Positions 35,248 through 42,162 of a DNA stretch of 64,000 bases are shown piece after piece. The translations under genes were made by a program, and so were the position numbers. The notes under the pieces are model-generated. The model did no database searches and was not told the DNA's origin. It saw only the letters and a program-made list of their open reading frames with translations. Each line of letters opens with the position of its first letter. The stretch's first letter is position 1. Origin of the DNA: Massilia sp. Se16.2.3 (GTDB lineage: Bacteria > Pseudomonadota > Gammaproteobacteria > Burkholderiales > Burkholderiaceae_D); assembly GCF_014171595.1 (NCBI RefSeq), contig NZ_CP050451.1, forward strand, positions 1,860,001 to 1,924,000, in the 5' to 3' direction.

Positions 35248-35831
35248 GGCCGGTTCTCCAGCTGGCCGTCGAGCAGGACGGCGAGACGTTTACGCGTGTG
35301 GAACATGCGCGTCTTGATCGTGTTGACGGGGCACTCCATGATGTCGGCGATTTCCGGATAAGTCATGTCATGATAAAAGGTCAGCTGGAAGGCAATGCGC
35401 TGCGCCAGCGGCAACGTGGCAAGGGCAGCGTCGACCGCATGCGCCAGGCGCCCCTGGTCGAACTGCCATTCGGGGCGGTCGCTCTCCAGGCCTTCGCGTT
35501 CGTCGGCAAGGGCCTCGACCGGTTCGTCCAGTGCCTGCAATGCCTTGCAGGCGCGCCGGTAGGCAATCGCGAAAACCCAGGTCGACACCTTGCTGCTGCC
35601 GTCGAAGGTCGCCGCCTTGCGCCAGACGGCCAGCAGCGTGTCGTTGACGATTTCCTCGATCAGCGGCGCGCTGCGCGTCATCCGCTGCAGGAAGCGCGTC
35701 AGTCGCGGGAAATAGGCGCGGTACAGGGTCTCGAAAGCGCGCCGGTCGCCGGCCGCAACCCGGCCGACCAGGCAGGCTTCGCCCGCCGGCGTCCTGGCCA
35801 GGCTTGCAATGTCATCGCTCGTTTTTTCCAC
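35244..35831 (-). CDS. ECF (RpoE-like) RNA polymerase sigma factor
   Basis: Extracytoplasmic-function sigma factor. Region 2 reads RRAFETLYRAYFPRLTRFLQRM to VNDTLLAVWRKAATFDGSSKVSTWVFAIAYRRA; region 4 reads ALATLPLAQRIAFQLTFYHDMTYPEIADIMECPVNTIKTRMFHTRKRL. A GGAGAG lies six bases before a GTG at 35831, so I favour that start (195 residues). ATGs at 35849 and 35906 are in frame but poorly spaced from any ribosome site. The gene heads the operon with its anti-sigma factor and a subtilase. Confidence 0.88.
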   Translation of the reverse strand: MEKTSDDIASLARTPAGEACLVGRVAAGDRRAFETLYRAYFPRLTRFLQRMTRSAPLIEEIVNDTLLAVWRKAATFDGSSKVSTWVFAIAYRRACKALQALDEPVEALADEREGLESDRPEWQFDQGRLAHAVDAALATLPLAQRIAFQLTFYHDMTYPEIADIMECPVNTIKTRMFHTRKRLAVLLDGQLENRP

Positions 35832-36114
35832 GCACGTCTCTCCCCGCATCTTTCCGCTGCCCGGTATATACCCGCCGGCCTGGAAAAGGTTCAATGGGGT
35901 GTGCAACGTGGTATGCCTGGCGATTGTCGCACGTGGTGTGCGGGCTTGCTACATGGCAATTGCGACTATGTGGGGGAATTGCAGCATGCGCAGGGCGGCC
36001 AGGCGTTTCGATCGACTGCGTCAACGAACAATCTAGGGATTATTTCCGGATCACTGCCGTACGAGGCGATGATTTCGTCGATCCGGATGTCCGCAACTGA
36101 CCCACAACCGACGG

Positions 36115-36384
36115 TCACTTCAGCCTTGAAAACGCCCGTCTCATAACCAAAACCAACTTACGGACAACTAATAAGACGATGGCGATGGCGAAAAAACCAA
36201 GCAGTAAAAATTCTCGAAGCCAAAAAGCGATGAAGGACTACAAGCTAATCGGTGGTCCACTGACTGAAGGGTATGTATAGGCGTAGTACATCAAAAATGC
36301 GAGCAAACAGACCCCACCGACAAGCTGCAATCCTTGATTTGCAGAGGGTGATTGTTTCCCTTCACCGTTACCCGTCTCATCCAT
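36115..36384 (-). pseudogene. Small two-helix membrane protein with in-frame TAG
   Basis: From ATG 36384 (AAGGA five bases upstream) the frame reads MDETGNGEGKQSPSANQG, a membrane helix (LQLVGGVCLLAFLMYYAYTY) and SGPPISL, then TAG at 36240-36238. Reading continues in the same frame for 40 codons through a second strong membrane helix (FLLLGFFAIAIVLLVV) and a basic tail (RKLVLVMRRAFSRLK) to TGA at 36117-36115. The stop could be a TGG-to-TAG change in an 89-residue protein, or the 47-residue product may be the real gene and the rest chance. No family recognised. Confidence 0.4.
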
Positions 36385-36495
36385 GCAAATCCTTTTTGCA
36401 GCCGAAAATTGCCGTCGACGAGGGCGGCCCAACCACATTCCACTGAAGCCCGCATCCCAGTTTTGAAAAGCAGTTGAACAACGGCGATATTTTAG

Positions 36496-36915
36496 TTGCT
36501 GGCTTACCAACACTCCGGTAGAGTTCTTCGTGATGACTGTCCGCGCTGCCTAGCTCGATCACTTCCGCAACTTGTCGAACTCATACCTAAAAGTGATTCA
36601 TGTTTTTCTTATTCACGCGTATGGGCGGGCTCGTTCGGTCGTTCGGGTGGTGTCACTCCCCAGGCGAGCAAGATTCTGCCCAAGCCGAACACGAGGTACG
36701 GCATCACGCTGAACAGGCCGGTAGGTGTGTTCCTGATGACGGCCGAGATATCGGCCCCGATTAAATATCTCGCCGGCTTGCTGCTCGATGGGAAAGGGTA
36801 CGCGCACGATCACCCCTTTTTGGACGAAAAAAGTCATCCGTTGGGGCCCACCTCCAACCTGCTTCCCTTCGGGTATTTGGCAATCATGATTCCTGCCTTT
36901 ATCGTCGTGTTCTGA
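36496..36915 (+). CDS. Doubtful hypothetical protein
   Basis: An open frame of 139 codons. The second half is the more protein-like part: NRPVGVFLMTAEISAPIKYLAGLLLDG, a histidine-rich middle (YAHDHPFLDEKSHPLGP) and a hydrophobic end (FGYLAIMIPAFIVVF). The first half has no protein character, and the true start may be ATG 36736. No homologous family comes to mind. It may be a remnant gene. Apart from this and the small gene at 36115-36384, I see nothing in 35832-36981. Confidence 0.25.
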   Translation: MLAYQHSGRVLRDDCPRCLARSLPQLVELIPKSDSCFSYSRVWAGSFGRSGGVTPQASKILPKPNTRYGITLNRPVGVFLMTAEISAPIKYLAGLLLDGKGYAHDHPFLDEKSHPLGPTSNLLPFGYLAIMIPAFIVVF

Positions 36916-36981
36916 GCAATCTTCACGCTGATCCAGCCGCACGCCGCACCTGCTTTCCTGCGCAACCAGAGACTTCTCTCA

Positions 36982-38166
36982 ATGCTTTATATCTTCCTGC
37001 TGCTTATAGGCCTCATCATCCTGAACCTGTCCGCCAGCCGGTCGATCCGGCGTGGCGCCGACACCAGGTACAAACAGAACATGTTGATTGCGATGATCTG
37101 GCTGGTGCCCTTCATTGGCCTGTTCATGGCGACCGGCCACATCACGCAGCATGCGCCTACGGCCAGGAAGCATGAACCGCTGCAAGGTACAGTTGACGGC
37201 TCTGCGCCCATGATCGTTCGGGTTGCCGGCTGCCCCGACTTTGATGTCCAAAGGCAGCTCGTGGAAGTACACGGATTCCCCGTCATCTCTGCGGACGCGT
37301 TTGATCATTGGCTCGCCGCCAGCCCGCAGGCCTCCACAGCCGACATGGCCTGCGTTGCCAAGGCATGGCTGATGCACATGCGTGAAGCCTGTGGACCAGA
37401 GTTCCGGCTCTTTGAAACTGAGCACGCCTTTATCCTGTCGCCACTGGAAAGCGGCGTTCTGCGGGCGACCGGCATCTTCATGGCCACCACGCGCAGGCGC
37501 ATTACGGCCGTGCTGCGTGACCTGGCCGTATTCCCGGCGGGTAGCAAGAGCGTTCTGCTGGTGCTGCATGACGAAGACGCGTACTACCAGTACGTATCGG
37601 CCTACTATCCGGACAACGGCGAATTCTCCTTCAGTAGCGGCATGTTCATTAATTCCAGTGTGCCTCACTTTGTCGTCCCGCTCGCCGAACTCGCTGCCAT
37701 TGAAGCGGTGATCGCGCACGAGATGACCCACAGCGCGTTGTCGCACCTGACTTTGCCGCGATGGCTCGATGAAGGCCTGGCCGTGAATACCGAGCAGCGC
37801 CTGACCGGTGTGCCTCGCCTTATCTACACGCCCCACGAGCTGCATGAAAAGCACCTGCGCTATTGGGGCACGGCGGAAATGCAGCAATTCTGGACCGGCG
37901 AATCCTTCTTCCGCACCGACGATGGGAACCTGCTCTCCTACGAACTGGCACGCATCCTGGTTTCGCATCTTTCCGCTGACTGGGACCGCTTTACGCGATT
38001 CGTCACCCATGCACAGCGCGAAGATGGCGGCGGGCTGGCTGCCCGCGAGCACATGAACGTTGAATTGGGCGCATTGGTTTGCGCTTTGCTGGAGCAGCCT
38101 TTTTCGGCAGATTGGGAGCCTGTAGCGGTATCGCACGTCCAGGCTGCTTGTGCGCACGCATCGTGA
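36982..38166 (+). CDS. Membrane-anchored peptidase-MA-like protein
   Basis: A 394-residue protein. Two N-terminal membrane helices (LYIFLLLIGLIILNLSA and MLIAMIWLVPFIGLFMATG) leave a long soluble domain. This carries the zinc motif HEMTHS in AVIAHEMTHSALSHL, followed 15 residues later by DEGLAVNTEQ, whose glutamate is the expected third ligand. The HExxH-plus-DEGLA layout matches peptidase-MA-like gluzincins. Upstream lies a region with DFDVQRQLVEVHGFPVISAD of unknown fold. No signal for secretion other than the helices; the catalytic domain's side of the membrane is uncertain. Confidence 0.65.
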   Translation: MLYIFLLLIGLIILNLSASRSIRRGADTRYKQNMLIAMIWLVPFIGLFMATGHITQHAPTARKHEPLQGTVDGSAPMIVRVAGCPDFDVQRQLVEVHGFPVISADAFDHWLAASPQASTADMACVAKAWLMHMREACGPEFRLFETEHAFILSPLESGVLRATGIFMATTRRRITAVLRDLAVFPAGSKSVLLVLHDEDAYYQYVSAYYPDNGEFSFSSGMFINSSVPHFVVPLAELAAIEAVIAHEMTHSALSHLTLPRWLDEGLAVNTEQRLTGVPRLIYTPHELHEKHLRYWGTAEMQQFWTGESFFRTDDGNLLSYELARILVSHLSADWDRFTRFVTHAQREDGGGLAAREHMNVELGALVCALLEQPFSADWEPVAVSHVQAACAHAS

Positions 38167-38175
38167 CACGTGTCG

Positions 38176-38322
38176 ATGAAAAGTCTTGTAGCGTTGATGA
38201 CGGCGGCAATGGTTGTTGGCTACGCGAGCGCGCTCGTCGCCGACCCGCGGCGCGAGCCGCCAGGGCTGAAATCCCTTTGTGACAATTCGTGTTCATCACA
38301 ACAAGCGCAAGCCGTTCGCTAG
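38176..38322 (+). CDS. Possible 48-residue secreted peptide
   Basis: A short frame ten bases after the peptidase-MA-like gene on the same strand. It encodes a signal-peptide-like N-terminus (MKSLVALMTAAMVVGYASA) and a short polar mature part with two cysteines (GLKSLCDNSCSSQQAQAVR). No clear ribosome site precedes it, so expression would depend on coupling. Low confidence. Confidence 0.3.
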   Translation: MKSLVALMTAAMVVGYASALVADPRREPPGLKSLCDNSCSSQQAQAVR

Positions 38323-38349
38323 TTTCTCGTAGGCGGCCTTGCTTCTCTA

Positions 38350-39039
38350 CTAGCGAACCGCCTGACAAGCTTGTTTGTATCCTCCAGTGCACGAGCTCTT
38401 GAAAAGACGCTGCGCAGTAACCACGTCCCTGCGTACGCCAATTCCATTGTGATACAGGTATGCGAGGTCGCCGCATGCTTGCGCCGAGTTTCCATTGCAA
38501 GCCTTTCTGAGCCATGTGGCGCCCAGCACAGGGTCCGCGCTGACATTCTGTCCAAACACATACCTGATGCCGAGGTCCCGGCAGGCGACCATATCCCCGG
38601 CCTCGCAGCTCCTGCGATATAGCGCGAGTCCGGCTGCACTATTTGCTGGGACGCCGACACCTCTAAGCAGAAAGTCTGCAAGGTTCGTGCAGGCCATCAT
38701 ATCCCCGCCCTCACATGCCTTGCGATACAAGGTCGCGGCTTTCGGGTTATCTACCGGGGTTCCCATACCGCGGCCGTAGAGCGAACCGAGATTGGTGCAC
38801 GCGAGGGCATAGGTGGCATCGCATGCTCTCCGGTAGTAAGGAAGCGCGGTAGCGGCCTCGTTCAACCTATACTCAAAATACGTTCCGGCTTTATAACAGG
38901 CCTCAGGAGATCCTCCGGCACATTGGGCCTCGAGCTTTTCGCGCTCGCCCGCCACGCACATACCGGCCACGGCTGTCAGAACGATCGCTAGCAATACGCC
39001 AGTTCGGCCTACACGCCTCGTTTTCTTCGATCTCATCAT
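38350..39039 (-). CDS. Secreted Sel1-repeat protein with paired cysteines (Hcp-like)
   Basis: A 229-residue protein with a signal peptide (GVLLAIVLTAVAGMCVAGE) and five Sel1/TPR-like repeats of about 36 residues, such as ALPYYRRACDATYALACTNLGSLYGRGMG. Each repeat holds two cysteines eight residues apart (AC-x7-C), as in the Helicobacter cysteine-rich Hcp proteins, in which each repeat is locked by a disulfide. This indicates a periplasmic or exported scaffold for protein-protein contact. Start at 39039 or the adjacent ATG at 39036. It converges on the short peptide frame at 38176. Confidence 0.8.
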   Translation of the reverse strand: MMRSKKTRRVGRTGVLLAIVLTAVAGMCVAGEREKLEAQCAGGSPEACYKAGTYFEYRLNEAATALPYYRRACDATYALACTNLGSLYGRGMGTPVDNPKAATLYRKACEGGDMMACTNLADFLLRGVGVPANSAAGLALYRRSCEAGDMVACRDLGIRYVFGQNVSADPVLGATWLRKACNGNSAQACGDLAYLYHNGIGVRRDVVTAQRLFKSSCTGGYKQACQAVR

Positions 39040-39192
39040 ATTTGAGCGACTCGTTTCGACCCGAAACGAAACCGCGGTCTACCGGATTCGTTTTCTGTCA
39101 GGAAATTTTTATGGCGGAGACTTGGGTTGGCTGTCGAAGGTCTGCTCTCGACCCTATTGCAGACCTTGGGCACTGCGAAATCTGACACAGTT

Positions 39193-39711
39193 TCACGGTG
39201 CAGTGTTCGCTCCAGCATGTTCAAGCGGAGAGAGCCCAAGGATTGCTCTTAAAGACGAACCTGAAGCATAGATGATATCGGCAACGCGCACCCGCCCGGC
39301 AGAGCTGTAGCCTAGATAGCTGATGCATCGCCTTTCTGGAGCGGTCGATTCCAGGCACATCTGGACTCTACGCGATGAGGAAGTTCGCCTTATCGAAAGT
39401 GGGGCTTTGTAATCAGGGTCTTGGGAATCATAAAGGACGTCGAAATCAATTCGACAGACTTCTTTGGAAGCTTCAGCGCACTGCCTGTCACGAACAAGCG
39501 CGCGTGCCAGGTCTGGCCGGAAATACTTTTCAAGGATGGCTACCGACGCCTTCTGTACAGGCTCGTCGTTTCGATGCTCCGCATACAGGTTCTTCACCAC
39601 CGTCTCAAGATCGTTCCCACCTTCGGCGGCAGAAGCGCAGCCAGAGGAAAAGAGTATGAACGCGCAAACGAGAACGCGATGTATCGCAGGCATACCGGTA
39701 GAGAGTCGCAT
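39193..39711 (-). CDS. Putative lipoprotein, DUF3828-like
   Basis: A 172-residue protein with a lipoprotein signal: MPAIHRVLVCAFILFSSGCAS, lipobox SSGC. The mature part, with ETVVKNLYAEHRNDEP, YFRPDLARALVRDRQCAE and IDFDVLYDSQDPDYK, resembles the DUF3828 family of small periplasmic proteins of unknown role. I start at ATG 39711 (MRLSTGM). A longer frame to 39810 runs through a 42-bp repeat and is unlikely to be coding. Confidence 0.6.
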   Translation of the reverse strand: MRLSTGMPAIHRVLVCAFILFSSGCASAAEGGNDLETVVKNLYAEHRNDEPVQKASVAILEKYFRPDLARALVRDRQCAEASKEVCRIDFDVLYDSQDPDYKAPLSIRRTSSSRRVQMCLESTAPERRCISYLGYSSAGRVRVADIIYASGSSLRAILGLSPLEHAGANTAP

Positions 39712-39750
39712 TACGTTGAAATCCTTCTGCTTCGTTGTCGTAAAACGTCC

Positions 39751-39792
39751 GCTCCTGGCCGATGACAGTCCTTCGTGAAGCGGCCAGTGTAC
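39751..39792. repeat. 42-bp dispersed repeat, copy 1
   Basis: Begins GCTCCTGGCCGATGACAG and ends CAGTGTAC. It matches 40264-40305 in the same orientation at roughly four of five positions and lies just upstream of the lipoprotein gene at 39193-39711. Confidence 0.55.
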
Positions 39793-39903
39793 AGGACAGG
39801 TTGTCGGCAAGGATGTGTTTGCAAGTGGATGCCTGCCTGGTGGACATCCGCTACCGATCCATTGCGTACATTCAAATCGTCGAGTGAAAACCCGATGGAA
39901 TCG

Positions 39904-40221
39904 CTATGCTTCGTCCAGAAGACGGAGAACATGGAGTCTGGAGAATACGGCAAACGCCCAGACAATGAACGGAATCAGCATTCCCCAAAACACGACATGC
40001 CAATAGCGAGCCTTCTTTTGGAAATACGGACGCGATGCACGGTTCCCGCTCCAAAAGAAAAGAGGTGCCGCGACAAGCCAGAAGAACAAGAATGGGTACC
40101 CAAGTCTGTCCGATGCAAGGAAACCATAAAGAAAGACAAACGGAAATCCCCAAGCTGGCGCGAAGTCGCGCCAGAAAATCCTGGCTGTTTTGATGAGCGT
40201 GTCAGGGCGTTCTTGCGTCAT
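39904..40221 (-). CDS. Small membrane protein of unknown function
   Basis: A 105-residue protein, MTQERPDTLIKTARIFWRDF at the N-terminus, with three hydrophobic segments (WGFPFVFLYGFLASDRLGY, PFLFFWLVAAPLFFW, WHVVFWGMLIPFIVWAFAVF). No family recognised. ATG 40221 lies inside the 3' end of the upstream gene (overlap of 20 bases), suggesting co-expression. Confidence 0.5.
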   Translation of the reverse strand: MTQERPDTLIKTARIFWRDFAPAWGFPFVFLYGFLASDRLGYPFLFFWLVAAPLFFWSGNRASRPYFQKKARYWHVVFWGMLIPFIVWAFAVFSRLHVLRLLDEA

Positions 40222-40693
40222 GGCTTTCAAATGCAGGGTTAATCGAAGCGATATCGACCGTTGGCTCCTGGCCGATAACAGACGTTCGTGCAGATGTCAG
40301 TGTACTAGCCTGCCCGCGCAAGCTTGCCCGGTTTCCTGCTTCCTCTTGCGTATCACTGTAGCGAGCGCTGATGCCGGCGTAGGTCAGCACGCCTGCAAGC
40401 AGCGTCCAAAGCACCAGGTCCGTCAATATCGCGCGTCTGTGCTTGCGTTTGCGGAGGGCAAACTGAACGGCGCTACCGACAACGAAGAACACGACAGCAA
40501 TGCCAAGCCCGATCATCGCCATGAAGACCAGTGCGCCGAAGGCGTGCTGGCCATCGCCCGGATACGTTTCACCCCACCATAGATGAGAAAGCGGTAATAC
40601 GCCTGCGAGCGATATTGCCAGGCACAGTCTCAGGGCCGCCTGGAATACCGGATGAGGTAGCGGAATGCGCATCGTGTTTCTGCCCATGTTCAT
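40202..40693 (-). CDS. Small membrane protein of unknown function
   Basis: A 163-residue protein with three membrane segments (FQAALRLCLAISLAGVLPL, FGALVFMAMIGLGIAVVFFV, ILTDLVLWTLLAGVLTYAGI) separated by a basic loop (RKRKHRR). The last 40 residues (from NRASLRGQAS) are polar and partly coded by the 42-bp dispersed repeat at 40264-40305, so the original gene may have ended earlier. No family recognised. Confidence 0.5.
   Translation of the reverse strand: MNMGRNTMRIPLPHPVFQAALRLCLAISLAGVLPLSHLWWGETYPGDGQHAFGALVFMAMIGLGIAVVFFVVGSAVQFALRKRKHRRAILTDLVLWTLLAGVLTYAGISARYSDTQEEAGNRASLRGQASTLTSARTSVIGQEPTVDIASINPAFESHDARTP
40264..40305. repeat. 42-bp dispersed repeat, copy 2
   Basis: Begins GCTCCTGGCCGATAACAG and ends CAGTGTAC, matching copy 1 at 39751-39792. 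It lies within the 3' end of the frame at 40202-40693. Confidence 0.55.
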
Positions 40694-40759
40694 GCATCGG
40701 CTGGTCGCTGGACATCGCCCGGCAGGCCGCCAGGAAGAAACCTCATCAACCAGAACGGG

Positions 40760-41017
40760 TTATTTCGTTACCAGGCTCTTTTTGTCTCGCGCATAATCTT
40801 TCAGTACCTCGGTGACGACCAATGCCACGCCGACGATCAAGAACATGTATTTCAGTGGCGCGGGGATCGCGGTCGGCAACAGCCTGTCGAACACCACGAA
40901 CGCGGCAAAGCATGCGGACCAGGTGGCGTCCATCCAGCGCCGTCGCAGAAGCGACATGAACGTCGCCGCTATCCAGAGTACGACAGGCCAGTCATTCCAA
41001 TCCATCGGTGTCTCCAT
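40760..41017 (-). CDS. Small membrane protein of unknown function
   Basis: An 85-residue protein from ATG 41017 (METPMDWNDWPVVLW) with two or three hydrophobic segments (WPVVLWIAATFMSLL, ACFAAFVVFDRLLPTAIP, YMFLIVGVALVVTEVL) and a lysine-rich end. An alternative start is ATG 41005 (MDWNDWP). It is the last small gene of the accessory patch at 36-41 kb. No family recognised. Confidence 0.5.
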   Translation of the reverse strand: METPMDWNDWPVVLWIAATFMSLLRRRWMDATWSACFAAFVVFDRLLPTAIPAPLKYMFLIVGVALVVTEVLKDYARDKKSLVTK

Positions 41018-41262
41018 GTGATATCGATGTGGTCCATCTGTTTCAGCAGGCCAGGGCTCGCATGCCGGGTATGCCAATTCCCGTCATCATAGCAATACGA
41101 CCAGCCCGATAATGCGTGAATTGTCACCGCAAAAAGCCTGTCCACTCATCCCGGCTTTTTACCGTTCACCACGAAAAACCGCCACTCGTTGTTTCCAGAT
41201 AGAAGCACACCGCATCCGCCGCTACCTTGAACGTATCCATTCGACCTTCAAGGAGCCCCGCC

Positions 41263-42150
41263 ATGCTATCGATACACCAGCTTCATAAAACCTATGCCAA
41301 CGGCGTGCACGCGCTGAACGGCATCAGCCTCGAGATCCCCACCGGCATGTTCGGCCTGCTCGGGCCGAATGGCGCCGGCAAGTCCTCGCTGATGCGCACC
41401 ATCGCCGGGTTGCAGGAGCCGGACAGCGGCAGCATCCACTTCGACGGCCGCGACGTGCTCGCGGACAGGGACAGCCTGCGCCGTGAGCTGGGCTACCTGC
41501 CGCAGGAGTTCGGCGTCTATCCGAAAACCAGCGCGCTCGAGCTGCTGAACCATTTCGCGGTGCTCAAGGGATTCACGCGGCGCGGCGAACGCAAGGAGAT
41601 GGTGGAGGCGCTGCTGCAGAAGGTGAACCTGTGGGATGCGCGAAAGCGTGCGGTGGCTGGTTTCTCCGGCGGCATGCGCCAGCGCTTCGGCATCGCCCAG
41701 GCCCTGATCGGCGCACCCAGGCTGGTGATCGTCGACGAGCCCACCGCGGGCCTCGATCCGGATGAGCGCAACCGTTTCCTGAACCTGCTGGCGCGCATCG
41801 GCGAACAGGTGGTCGTGATCCTCTCGACCCATATCGTTGAAGACGTGACCGACCTGTGCCCGCGCATGGCGATGATCGCGCGCGGCCAAGTACTGGTCTC
41901 GGGCAAGCCGCAGGAGGCGATCGCGCAGCTAGCCAGCCGCGTGTGGCGCAGTTGCGTGGACGAGGTCCAGCTGGACGAATACCAGCGCCGCTTCGCCGTG
42001 CTGTCGACGCGGCTTGTGGCCGGCAAGCCGCAGATCAACGTGTACGCCGAGACCCAGCCGGAAGAGGGCTTCACGATGGTCGACCCCAGCCTGGAAGACG
42101 TGTACTTCCTGCAGCTGCGCGCGACGCAGTCCAACGCCGCGCTGGCCTGA
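41263..42150 (+). CDS. ABC transporter ATP-binding protein
   Basis: ATPase of 295 residues, partner of the permease/aminopeptidase downstream. Walker A GPNGAGKSS near residue 35, Q-loop LGYLPQEFGVYPK, signature FSGGMRQRFG, Walker B LVIVDEPTAGLDP, switch histidine VVVILSTHIVEDVTDL. AAGGAG lies seven bases before ATG 41263 (MLSIHQLHKTY); a longer frame to 41227 is not needed. It ends 12 bases before the permease gene. The pair is a compact two-gene system, and the substrate is unknown. Confidence 0.88.
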   Translation: MLSIHQLHKTYANGVHALNGISLEIPTGMFGLLGPNGAGKSSLMRTIAGLQEPDSGSIHFDGRDVLADRDSLRRELGYLPQEFGVYPKTSALELLNHFAVLKGFTRRGERKEMVEALLQKVNLWDARKRAVAGFSGGMRQRFGIAQALIGAPRLVIVDEPTAGLDPDERNRFLNLLARIGEQVVVILSTHIVEDVTDLCPRMAMIARGQVLVSGKPQEAIAQLASRVWRSCVDEVQLDEYQRRFAVLSTRLVAGKPQINVYAETQPEEGFTMVDPSLEDVYFLQLRATQSNAALA

Positions 42151-42162
42151 GGAGCTTCCAAC

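Noticed and set aside
36613..36942. 109-codon minus-strand frame
   Set aside because: Charged, low-complexity composition without hydrophobic core; the opposite strand is slightly more protein-like.
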